Source: Selaginella moellendorffii (taxonomy: Eukaryota > Streptophyta > Lycopodiopsida > Selaginellales > Selaginellaceae). From it: a DNA stretch of 35,308 nucleotides. Position numbers and translations under genes: made by a program. Positions 12,579 to 21,013 of this stretch are shown here, piece by piece. The DNA is taken from contig NW_003314354.1 in assembly GCF_000143415.4 (NCBI RefSeq), positions 1 to 35,308 of the forward strand, in the 5' to 3' direction. Under the pieces are notes generated by a model. It saw only the letters and a list, made by a program, of their open reading frames with translations, did no database searches and was not told the origin of the DNA. The stretch's first letter is position 1; each line of letters opens with the position of its first letter.

Positions 12579-13881
12579 ATGGGGACGCTCGTTGCGACGA
12601 TCGTCGCTCCATCTGCTCTCGCGCCTCGCGCCACCGCTTCCAAGATCTGCTGTTGCGCTGGGAGCGTGGATTCGAGCAATGCAGCCTGTTTGAGGAGCGA
12701 CTCTAGCGTGGATTCGCGGAGCGGGGGCGGGGATTTGCGATTCCGGACCGCATTTCTTCCCAGCATCAGCGTAAAGAAGAATATTTCGGTGAGAAGGCAA
12801 AGATCAAGAGCTAGGCTGGGTGTTCGTGCTATTGCATTGAAGCAGTTAGAGCTAGGAGCTCCACCACCAGATTTTGAGGTACCGGGAACAAACGAAAATC
12901 CTTCCTGATCTTTGTGAATTGTTCTTTAGCTTGGAGAGCCCGCGACTGGCAAGGAGTGGTGCCTCAAAGATTTCCAGCAGTATCCAGCTCTTTTGGTAAA
13001 GCTTTTGTGGCTTGTTCTTTCGCGTGACAATCTTTCGTGCTTTACAGGTGATGTTTATTTCGTATCGCTGCCCATTTGTAGTGTTTTTGAGGTCTGCTCT
13101 CATCCAGCTAGTGGAAGAGTATATGGAGGTATGTTTGGAACTTCTACCGTGGTTCTCATAGTGGAAAAATCTGCGCAGAAAGGTCTCGGGGTCGTGGCTA
13201 TATCGCCGAATTCTGTCGTAGTTTTTCCAGAGGTAAGAAACTTTTTTGAGTCCTCTTTCTTCATGTCTTTGGCTCCTTCGTCATTTTAGGACGGACCGGC
13301 TGAGATGCAAGAGGAAGTCGAGAAGTATGGCTACAAGTTCCCCTATCTCTACGACGAGGTTGGCTGCTAGTTCTTTGTTGATTAGAGCTGTGTTTTCTTT
13401 TTGGTTCCAGACTCAAGAGGTTACTCAAGCGTACGCACCACTTGGCACTCCCGATTTTTTTGTTTTCAGAAAGGTAGAGTCAAGCAAATGCTATACGTCT
13501 GATCGTTGCTTGCATCACCAGAACGAGGAGCAAAAGTTTGAACTCGCGTATCACGGCCAGTTTGACGACGCAAGGGACCACAACCCAAACAAAATTCCCA
13601 TCACTGGAAGGTACTAAAAATCAAAGGTAACGAGAAATCTTAACGCTCGTTCTGGCACAGGGATTTGAGATTAGCACTAGATGCGGTTCTCACGGGTAAA
13701 CCGGTCGATCCACACCAAAAGCATAGGTAGCGTCAGCGTCTGGACTTGGATCTTTCATCCATTTCTCTTTTTGTTGTGCAGTATGGGCTGTGCCATTCAA
13801 TGGCATCCACATCTCATCCCAAAACTCTATCCAAAGCCCAAGTTGGAGAAAGACGACACCAATCTTCTTTGGCATGCCTGA
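12579..13881 (+). CDS. Plastid-type AhpC/TSA-like thioredoxin-fold protein, copy A (SxxC active site)
   Basis: Nine exons: 12579-12878, 12930-12995, 13048-13128, 13179-13232, 13290-13358, 13411-13473, 13522-13610, 13661-13726 and 13782-13881. The sum is 888 nt (295 aa). Residues 1-85 are Ser/Arg/Ala-rich, fitting a transit peptide. The thioredoxin-fold domain follows: LGAPPPDFE, VMFISYRCPFVVFLR at the active-site loop, DGPAEMQEEVEKYGYKFPYL, FELAYHGQFDDAR and MGCAIQWHP. Related plant proteins (the Arabidopsis At1g21350 type) and bacterial redoxins have CNHCP at the loop. Here the first Cys is Ser (SYRCP), so a CxxC disulfide cannot form. The C-terminus extends about 23 residues past the family end. 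It is a tail-to-tail paralogue of the next gene, with matching internal exon lengths. The substrate is unknown. Confidence 0.87.
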
Positions 13882-13972
13882 TAAGATCACAACAGCGATG
13901 CAGAGAGGTAGTTTGCATTGACGATACCTTTTTGACAATATCAGTGAATTGCAGGCAGAAACTTCCAACTTT

Positions 13973-15135
13973 TTATGGTTCCGGGTGCCATTTGATACTA
14001 CATCCCATGCTGAAACAGGTACGAGTGAGACGAGAGAAAAAGGAAAAAAATGAGAGAACGAACCTGGGTTTTTGCAAGGGACTCACGGGTCTTCCTGAAA
14101 GCACACAGTCGATAGCCATGCTCAAATCTCTGCATTAACATGAGTGTCACAGTGAAAACAATCGACTGATAGTCATTGCAAACCTTCCAGTGACTGGCCT
14201 CCCATTGTTGGGACGAGAATCATCGAACTGGCCGTGATAAGCTAATTCGAATGGCCTCCTTCCATCCTGAATGTGCCACTAGAGTGTGTAGGAAAACATC
14301 TTTTTCTCTCTTTGAGCTAAGAAATACCTTCTTGAACAGGAAGAACTCTGGCGTGCATACTGCTCCAAACGCCCGTGCAGCCTCTTGTGTCTGGAAGGAA
14401 GATCACGATCACCACTTTGGAAAGTTAAGGAAGGAATGTGATGCTCACTTCGTCGTAGAGGTATGGGAACTCGTATCCAAGCTTCTTCGCTTCCTCTGCC
14501 ATCGCCGCTGGGCCGTCCTGCGAGCTCGCAAAACTCGATTCATCGATCCAAGCAAGTATCGCAGACTGTAAACACCTGAGGATGTGTTCTCACTGAATTG
14601 GAAGAGATGCCAACAACACTGAGGCCTTTCTGTTCCATGCAAGAGAGTAAGAAAAAAAAAAGTCTTTGGACTGAGGAGAAAGAAACGAAGAAATGTTTTT
14701 CATACGTACTCTCATGTACTCGTTGGTTAGCGTCACGATCCCTGGCTTGAGATGGATGACGAATGGGCAATGGTTGCAAATAAACATGACCTGGATGGAG
14801 AAGGATAAGGGAGCAAAAGATTCTTCCAAAATTCTTTTAGCTATGGTGGTGCTATATACCAGTAATCCGGGAGCTCCTTCAAACTCGTCAAGCGACCATT
14901 GTTTGGCAGTCAGAGGCTCAACCAGCTGAGAAAGAAAGGCCTGTTTAGCACAGAGATAGAAAGAAGTATTTACCTGGAAATCTGGAATGCGAGAAGCCAG
15001 CTGCAATTTCTTGGCCTCCGTGCGCGCGGCTCTCACAACAATCCTCGGCGCCGTGAGAAATCTACCGCTCTTCGTAGGAGAGAATGCGCCGATCGAGCCC
15101 TTGAAGCTGGAAAACGTGGAAAACCTCGCGGCCAT
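13973..15135 (-). CDS. Plastid-type AhpC/TSA-like thioredoxin-fold protein, copy B (CxxC active site)
   Basis: Nine minus-strand exons: 15135-14974, 14925-14860, 14790-14710, 14629-14576, 14517-14449, 14390-14328, 14266-14184, 14129-14064 and 14009-13973. The sum is 681 nt (226 aa). A transit-like N-terminus (FSTFSSFKGSIGAFSPTKSG) precedes IPDFQ, then VMFICNHCPFVIHLKPG with the intact CNHC site. It continues with GLSVVGISSNSVRTHPQ, DGPAAMAEEAKKLGYEFPYL, FELAYHGQFDDSR and the closing MGCSIKWHPEP. It is the conventional member of the pair, and a thiol oxidoreductase or peroxidase-like role in plastids is inferred. Exons 2-6 and 8 are identical in length to copy A (66, 81, 54, 69, 63 and 66 nt), which shows tandem inverted duplication. 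Introns 1 (48 nt) and 2 (69 nt) are frame-preserving and contain no stop. Confidence 0.9.
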
Positions 15136-15337
15136 AGAAACTGAGGAGCTGCAATGGCTCAATCACTACCTCAAATAAGTTTTTACAAAACTCTGTTCTT
15201 GTCTCAGTGTAATACTTAGGTTTGGCATTCTTACACAATTATTCTGATAAAATAATACACAAAGATTTTAACTATCGTTCACTTCCCATTTTGGCAATGT
15301 TTGAGTCCTGACTGAGGGAAATAAAATGTGCATTCGC

Positions 15338-15422
15338 TGGGGTGAGAGAGGCTCGAACTCTCGACCTCAGGATCACTCAAGAGCTATGAGACCTACGCGC
15401 TGACCAACTGCGCCACCACCCC
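15338..15422 (-). tRNA. Elongator tRNA-Met (CAT), intron-containing, copy 1
   Basis: The minus strand runs from GGGGTGGTGGCGCAGTTGG through anticodon CAT to GTTCGAGCC and CTCTCACCCC plus discriminator A. It contains A-box and B-box promoters and a short intron just 3' of the anticodon, as in plant elongator tRNA-Met genes. The acceptor stem pairs fully apart from G-U. Compared with copy 2 at 16989-17073 the only difference is one base in the intron (15382), so the mature tRNAs are identical. Confidence 0.93.
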
Positions 15423-15445
15423 TGTTATATCTTACCATATAACAG
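15423..15445. repeat. Short perfect inverted repeat next to tRNA-Met copy 1
   Basis: TGTTATAT-cttacc-ATATAACA, an 8-bp perfect stem immediately 5' of the tRNA gene. The corresponding flank of copy 2 has TGTTATATCTTA but lacks the second arm, so the arm (about 15 bp) was inserted in copy 1 or deleted in copy 2. Confidence 0.8.
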
Positions 15446-15781
15446 GTTCCACCAACTTCATAATATATATCCTTTGCAACCAAATCCCAGCTTTGGAATT
15501 AAGTTTGGAAGCAAAAGAGAATCAGGATGGTTTCCGGTGTATATTAGTTTTTTTTTCTTGGTTTGTATTTCTTCATATTTTCTGCTTCAAGCTTGCTGCT
15601 GCCTGATTGAGCGATCCAATCATTCTTTGCGGCTGTCAAAGAAGACAATTATAATTGAGAATGTATCATCGAAAGATTCCAATTCGCTCAATTTTAATTA
15701 TTTTTAGTTTTTTCTTGCTTGACTTCTGCCTTTCTTCTAGAATTCTCTGGTTTAAAAAAAAAACAGAAGACTTTTTTAGAA

Positions 15782-16380
15782 ATGGTGTTCTTGTCAGCTG
15801 TGATTCTCTTCTTCTTTTGTTTGTTGTCATCTTCTCACAAAGTATGGTTCCACCACAGTCAAGGAGAACAGCTTCCTCCCATTGCTCATGACTGACAGGG
15901 CTCCCACTATTGACATCCAAGGATATGACGACCGTCGCGGCATTGACACATCCTTCTTACTTCTCAGTGGTGATGTTCACCTGGTTGGACATGATTGGAT
16001 TCCAACTCTATGAGTCCTACATTACCTACTGGGTAGCAAACACTCCAGCAGGCAGCTTTGGTAAGAAGAACCAAGTTCCATTTGATTTTGCAAGCCTTTT
16101 TGCTTGGAATTTTAAGTTTGATTGATTTGTCTTTGCAGGACCTGGGAAGGGCAAAGCTGTCTTGCCTTACATGTCTCCTTTAGCCACCAACAAGTTTTTG
16201 CAATTCAGTGCAAAGAACAACTCGTACTCTTTTGCGCTTGTTCCACAGGGAAGTAACTTGGTCGGGCCGATCGTGGACAACCGTAGAAGCCCTGCACTGG
16301 CAAAGGCCCCCCAGCATTACAACTGCACTGGAGACTTTATCGAGATCATCGACTTCACCACCTCGACCTCTCAAAGCTAA
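15782..16380 (+). pseudogene. Frameshifted gene for an unidentified small secreted protein
   Basis: ATG 15782 begins a signal-peptide-like stretch (MVFLSAVILFFFCLLSSSHK). Coding character then moves by one base into the next frame at about 15842 (YGSTTVKENSFLPLLMTDRA onward, ending IPTL). It moves by one base again near 16008 to a frame (YESYITYWVANTPAGSFG) that runs to a GT donor at 16061. The second exon, 16139-16380, is intact and ends at TAA. Each frame closes soon after the shift, so as written no continuous protein is made. Two extra bases, either real decay or assembly error, would explain it. A differently spliced gene is possible, but no GT-AG pair I tried repairs both shifts. I do not recognise the family. 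Confidence 0.45.
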
Positions 16381-16850
16381 ATAGTTAATTATTAATAATA
16401 TAAGAAATCTGTTTTTCCGAAGGAGCTTCAAGATACATCAAGAGCTTAAGGGCGTGCTCAACATGCCTGGAGCTGGCACAACATGAGTTCCAGGAAATGA
16501 CAGACACACTAGCAGAGTCTTAGTGAGTTCCAGGACACCCAACGTGTTAATAACCTTGAGCATGAGATCCACCATTCTAACATGGATAAGTTTTTTGAGC
16601 GTGAGATCCGCCCAGTGATTCCATTTCTCTCTATCTCAACCATACTCCCACAACTTACGATCACTATTCTTTTTGGTGTTGTCAGCTTGTCTTGATCCGA
16701 TGAGGACAAAGCTGACAGGAAAAAACCATGAAAAGGAAGAGAAGGTGTCTTAACATAGATAAAGATTTTAAAAAATTATACAGAATGATAATAAAATCAA
16801 ATTTGTTAGAACAAAAAATATTGAGAAAATAATAAACAAAAATAATGTAG
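16381..16850. other. Intergenic region, no gene seen
   Basis: No supported coding frame. The last 100 bases before tRNA-Glu are AT-rich, with AACAAA-type CAA motifs just upstream of the tRNA, as is usual for plant Pol III tRNA genes. Confidence 0.6.
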
Positions 16851-16923
16851 TCCGTTGTAGTCTAGTCGGTCAGGATACTCGGCTCTCACCCGAGAGACCC
16901 GGGTTCAATTCCCGGCAACGGAA
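16851..16923 (+). tRNA. tRNA-Glu (CTC)
   Basis: TCCGTTG pairs with CAACGGA as the acceptor stem. The anticodon stem-loop is CTCGG-CTCTCAC-CCGAG, giving anticodon CTC. The T-arm is CCGGG-TTCAATT-CCCGG. No intron. It lies between the two tRNA-Met copies, on the opposite strand. Confidence 0.95.
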
Positions 16924-16988
16924 GATGATTTCGTGAGCTTCTACGTTAAATTTATCGTTTCATGATCTTGAAAAACAGAACCGAAAGC

Positions 16989-17073
16989 TGGGGTGAGAGA
17001 GGCTCGAACTCTCGACCTCAGGATCACTCAAGGGCTATGAGACCTACGCGCTGACCAACTGCGCCACCACCCC
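16989..17073 (-). tRNA. Elongator tRNA-Met (CAT), intron-containing, copy 2
   Basis: Same gene as copy 1 with one intron base changed (17033 G for A). The upstream flank (TGTTATATCTTA, then CCACCAACTT) is shared with copy 1, so the duplication included the flanking sequence. It ends 35 bp from the stop of the minus-strand PPR gene. Confidence 0.93.
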
Positions 17074-17107
17074 TGTTATATCTTATCCACCAACTTTATA
17101 ATATTCG

Positions 17108-19009
17108 TTAATTTTTACTATCGTACTCCATGTTTCGCCTTCCCATCTCTATGACTCGAGCTTGCTCCTCCCACATCCCGGCAAATCCATAGATATTGGA
17201 CATGAGCACATACGCAGCAGCGTGCTTGCGATCCATCGCCACCACCGCATCAAACGCCACCCTCGCCGCCTCCACATCCTTCCACTTGTGACACGCCCCG
17301 AGGATCGTCGTCCAAGTCACCAGGGTCGCCTCAAACGGCATCTCTCTCGCCATAGCCACCGCTTCTTCCAGATGGTTGGCTCGTCCCAGAAGATCCACCA
17401 TGCAGTTGTAGTGATCCAGCCCCGGCCGGATCCCAAACACCCGAGCCATCTCCTCGAAGCACTCCTTCCCCCTGTCCACCATCCCGGCGTGGCTGCAAGC
17501 CGTGAGAATCGTCCGGAAAGTTATCTCGTCCGGTCGGATCCCCGGCTGCTCCCTCCGCATCCTCTCGAACAGCTCTAGAACTCGTCCAACGTTGCCTTGG
17601 AAGCTATACCCGGCCATGAGAGCGCTCCACGAGACCAAGTTCTTCGGGGAGATGGTCTGGAACACCTCCTCCGCCTCGCCCATGCTCCCAACCTGGCCGA
17701 AGAAATCCACCAGCGCGTTGGCCACGAACACGTCCCCCTGGAGACCCGCGCTGGAGATATCAGCCTGGATTCTTCTCCCTCTCTCCAGCGCACCCAAGCT
17801 CCCGCAGGCCTTGAGCGCAGCGACGTAAGTGAAGGCGTCCGGGACGCAGGAGCGCTGCTTCATCCGGGCGTAGAACTGGAGCGCGAGCTCGCATTCCCCA
17901 GTCTGAGCGTAGCCGAGGATCACCGCCGTCCAGGACACCACGCTGGGCTCCTCCATCCTCCCAAAGACACTGCGAGCTTCGGCCATGCAGCCACACTTTG
18001 CGTACATGTCCACCAGCGTTGTCGCTACGAACAAGTCCGACTCGTCCCCTCCCTGAGAAGCCTGCCTGTGGATCCTTCTCCCGGTCTCAAAACTCCCGGC
18101 CTTGACGAGCTTCCCGTCTAGCCCCGGGGCTTCCGCCTCTGCCTCTGCCAAGCTCGAGCAAGCCTTGAGAGCCGCAACGTAAGTCACCGAGTCTGGAACA
18201 CAGCCCTCCATCTTCATCCTCTCGAAGAGCTCTAGGGCCAGGCTTCCATCCCCGGCGAGAGCATAGCCGAGAATGATGCAGTTCCATGACACCGAGTCCC
18301 GCCGTTCCATCTTCTCGAAAATCCCGCGAGCTTCCACCATGGCACCACACTTGGTGTACATATCCATCAGGCTCGTTGCCACCGCCACCTCGAGATCGTC
18401 TTGGCTCCTGGCAGCTTGCTCGTGGATCAAAATGCCTCGGTCCAGGCATCTGGATCTCACGGAAAGATCTCCCTTTTCCGCCAGGCTAGCGCAGGCCTTC
18501 AAAGCCGCTAGAAGCGTGACGCGGTTTGGAGAGACGCCTTCTTCCTCCATTGCCGCGTAGAGCTCGAGAGCAAACTCCCCATCTCCGCTCTGCGCATAGC
18601 CAAGGATGATACAATTCCAAGAGACAACGCTGTGGAAATCCATACCTCGAAACACCGCCAGAGCCTCCGGCATGCTGCCACACTTTGCGTACATATCCAC
18701 CAGCGTGTTGGCCACGACCACGTTTGCGTTGTCGCCACTGGCTACCAGATCGCTGTGGATCTTCCTGCCGCTGCCAAGGTCCCTGGAATTCTTGCAGATT
18801 TTCAATGCCGCGAGCACGAGTCCGATGCTGAACGATCGCATTCCTTGTTGCACCATTGCATTGTATCTCCGGAGGATTTCCCTGTCTGACGCAGCGAAGA
18901 GATCCTTGCGCGGAGCTCTGGCGCGGCTGTGCAACACACGAGCTATAAGCGGAGGATGGAAACAAAGGGAGACTTACATGGGATTGGAGAGCGTCGCGCC
19001 CAGCGCCAT
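17108..19009 (-). CDS. Pentatricopeptide repeat protein, PLS-type with E-like tail, no DYW
   Basis: Two exons: 19009-18978 (start MALGATLSNPI) and 18926-17108, joined by a 51-nt intron. The sum is 1851 nt (616 aa). It has about a dozen PPR motifs, with repeated blocks such as LVDMYAKCGSMPEALAVF, SWNCIILGYAQSGDGEFALE and VTLLAALKACASLAEKG. The C-terminus has the E-type sequence (WTTILGACHKWKDVEAARVA, YVLMSNIYGFAGMWEEQARV) and stops 10-20 residues later, with no DYW deaminase. PPR proteins bind organellar RNA; PLS-E proteins usually guide C-to-U editing with a separate deaminase. The N-terminus is short, so organelle targeting is plausible but not clear. It diverges from the next PPR gene with 95 bp between ATGs. 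Confidence 0.88.
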
Positions 19010-19104
19010 GGCCACGCTTCCATTCGATGACTAGGTCTAAGAGCCCTAAAGTGCGTTGGCGCTAAAACACAATTTAAATTTCTGCTGATTGCGATGGGTG
19101 ATCG
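19010..19104. promoter_or_regulatory. 95-bp divergent promoter between two PPR genes
   Basis: All the DNA between two opposite ATGs. It must contain both core promoters and leaders unless transcripts overlap. TTGGCGC, flanked by AAAAC, at about 19052-19062 resembles an E2F-type site. ATG 19094 lies 11 bases before the plus-strand start. Confidence 0.55.
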
Positions 19105-20937
19105 ATGCTCCACTGTCGCAGCGGAGGCGTATGGATCATCCCCAAGTTTCTCATCCGTGGAATCCAGTTCTCGGCACAAAATGCAAGAATTTCCCAGGAC
19201 ACCGTCACGGCGGAGCTGCAAGCTTGCGCCGAGGCCAAGAACCTGCGAGAGGGGCGACGAATCCATGCCCAGATCGCGCAGAGCCCCCATCTCTCCGCCA
19301 ACAATTTCGTGATGAATCAGGTGATGCGGATGTATGGCAAGTGCGGCAGCCCCGAGGAAGCGCGCGGGGTTTTCGATTCGCTCGCTTGCCCCAACCGGTA
19401 TTCGTGGAACATCCTCATCGCGGCATTTGCCCAGAACGGGCATTTGGAGGACGCCAAGCAAATGTTCGACCGCTGCCCTAACAAGGGCGTGGTTACGTGG
19501 AATGCCCTCTTCCAGGCATATGCTCAGAAAGGGCAGTTTCTGCAAGCCAAGAATACATTCGATTCCATGTCAGAGAGGGACGCCATCTCCTGGAACTCGA
19601 TCCTCGCCGTGGCCTCGCACCACAATCGCGTAGAGTATGCCAAAAAGATCTTCGATTCAATGCCGGCACTGAGCGTGCGGGCGTGGAACACGATCTGCCA
19701 AGCATTTGCCTTAGCGCGGGAATTGCCGGATGCCAAAGAGGCGTTTGATTCAATGCCCGAGAGAGATGTGATCGCGTGGACGACGATGCTCAATGCGTTC
19801 GCTGAGGAATCGGAGGTGACATGGGTTAGGTTTTTGTTCGACCGAATGCCGGCGTGGGACACTCCCGCTTGGAACGCGCTCGCGCAGGCATATGCCCTAG
19901 CCGGTGACGCCGCGGGTGCCAAGCGCGTGTTCGATTCCACGCCCCAGCGCGACGTGGTGACGTGGACGGGGCTGCTCAACGCCGTCGCACAGGGCGGGAA
20001 TGTCCAGCAGATTGAGTTCCTGTTTGAGAGAATTCCATTCCGGAATGTGGTGACGTGGAATATCCTTGTTCAGGCATATGCCCACTCTGGGTATCTGGAG
20101 AAAGCCCGTGCTACCTTTAACGCGATGCCTACCAGCAACATTTCCTGGAATCTCATGCTAAACGCTTATTCTGATAGCGGCCACGCTAGCGAAGCCAAGG
20201 AGCTGTTTGATAGGATCCCTGACCGGGACGATGTGTCGTGGACGGCGATGCTAACTGCATATGCCCAGAATGGGCATCTGGACGAGGCTCAAGGGATTTT
20301 TGACACGATGCCTCGCCGGAATGTCGTGGCTTGGACGGCCATGATCACGGCGTATGCGCAGGGCGCTCGTGTGGATATATTCGAGGGAATCTTCCGGCGT
20401 ATATCCCAGAGGACCATCTTCTCTTGGAACTCTATGGTGGCGGCATATGCCCAGAACGGGCACCCAGTGGAGGCGGTGATGGTGTTTAGGGCCATGGCGC
20501 TCGAGGGCATCGCGCCAGATCTCATTGGCTTCTCCACTGCGCTGACGGCGTGTAGCCATGGCGGATTGCTTGCCACAGGCTGGGAAATCTTCGTGTCGAT
20601 GCACTGTGATTACGGATTGAAGCCCGGGAAGGATCACTACCGGTGTATGATCGACATTCTTGGTAGATCGGGGAGGATAATCGACGCGGAGGAGCTGATT
20701 CATAGCATGCCCTTCCCCCCCGACGAGATCGCGTGGGCGAGCTTGCTCTCTTCTTGCAAGATCCATCGCAATGCCGCAGCTGGGGCTCGTGCGGCGGCGG
20801 CAGCGCTTCGATTTGATGCCAGGGAGCCGGCCACATTCGTGCTGATGCAGGATCTCTACGCCGCCGCGAGCATCAAGAAAGAAATCGCGGATCCCTGGAT
20901 CGGGGAGATTAATGGGGAGTTGGAAGAATATGGATGA
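19105..20937 (+). CDS. Pentatricopeptide repeat protein built mainly of 31-residue S-type repeats
   Basis: Single exon, 610 aa. After a short N-terminus and an LREGRRIHAQIAQ block, residues of about 95-440 form a regular tandem array of 31-residue repeats, for example VVTWNALFQAYAQKGQFLQA and KNTFDSMSERD, or DVSWTAMLTAYAQNGHLDEA and QGIFDTMPRRN. It closes with a PPR/E1-like part (HYRCMIDILGRSGRIIDAEE, IAWASLLSSCKIHRN) and no DYW. The all-S pattern (SS repeats) is common in lycophyte and bryophyte organelle-RNA binders. A start at 19105 has weak context (TCGATGC), while ATG 19094, out of frame, has a strong context and opens a 72-codon overlapping frame. The last 8-26 codons' worth of DNA overlaps possible early ATGs of ALG8. 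Confidence 0.87.
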   Translation: MLHCRSGGVWIIPKFLIRGIQFSAQNARISQDTVTAELQACAEAKNLREGRRIHAQIAQSPHLSANNFVMNQVMRMYGKCGSPEEARGVFDSLACPNRYSWNILIAAFAQNGHLEDAKQMFDRCPNKGVVTWNALFQAYAQKGQFLQAKNTFDSMSERDAISWNSILAVASHHNRVEYAKKIFDSMPALSVRAWNTICQAFALARELPDAKEAFDSMPERDVIAWTTMLNAFAEESEVTWVRFLFDRMPAWDTPAWNALAQAYALAGDAAGAKRVFDSTPQRDVVTWTGLLNAVAQGGNVQQIEFLFERIPFRNVVTWNILVQAYAHSGYLEKARATFNAMPTSNISWNLMLNAYSDSGHASEAKELFDRIPDRDDVSWTAMLTAYAQNGHLDEAQGIFDTMPRRNVVAWTAMITAYAQGARVDIFEGIFRRISQRTIFSWNSMVAAYAQNGHPVEAVMVFRAMALEGIAPDLIGFSTALTACSHGGLLATGWEIFVSMHCDYGLKPGKDHYRCMIDILGRSGRIIDAEELIHSMPFPPDEIAWASLLSSCKIHRNAAAGARAAAAALRFDAREPATFVLMQDLYAAASIKKEIADPWIGEINGELEEYG

Positions 20938-20947
20938 AGAAGCTCCT

Positions 20948-21013
20948 CGCGCCAAAATTTCAAACAAAAGTAGCTGTGTTCTAGGGTTCTTCTTCCTAGG
21001 GTTTTTTGGCGCG
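20948..21013. promoter_or_regulatory. Inverted pair of identical E2F-like sites plus telo-box before ALG8
   Basis: CGCGCCAAAA at 20948-20957 is the exact reverse complement of TTTTGGCGCG at 21004-21013, which ends at the base before the predicted ATG 21014. Both match the E2F consensus TTTSGCGS. Between them are TAGGGTTC (20982-20989) and a telo-box TAGGGTTT (20997-21004). This supports reading the stretch as noncoding leader or promoter rather than N-terminal coding sequence. Confidence 0.5.

Noticed and set aside
17597-18121. 174-codon plus-strand frame opposite the minus PPR gene
   Set aside because: Shadow frame, Pro/His-rich as expected from the complement of PPR codons.
18943-19545. 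200-codon minus-strand frame opposite the plus PPR gene
   Set aside because: Antisense shadow of regular PPR repeats; no family resemblance. The only real piece in this interval is the 32-nt first exon of the minus PPR gene (18978-19009), which is read in another frame.
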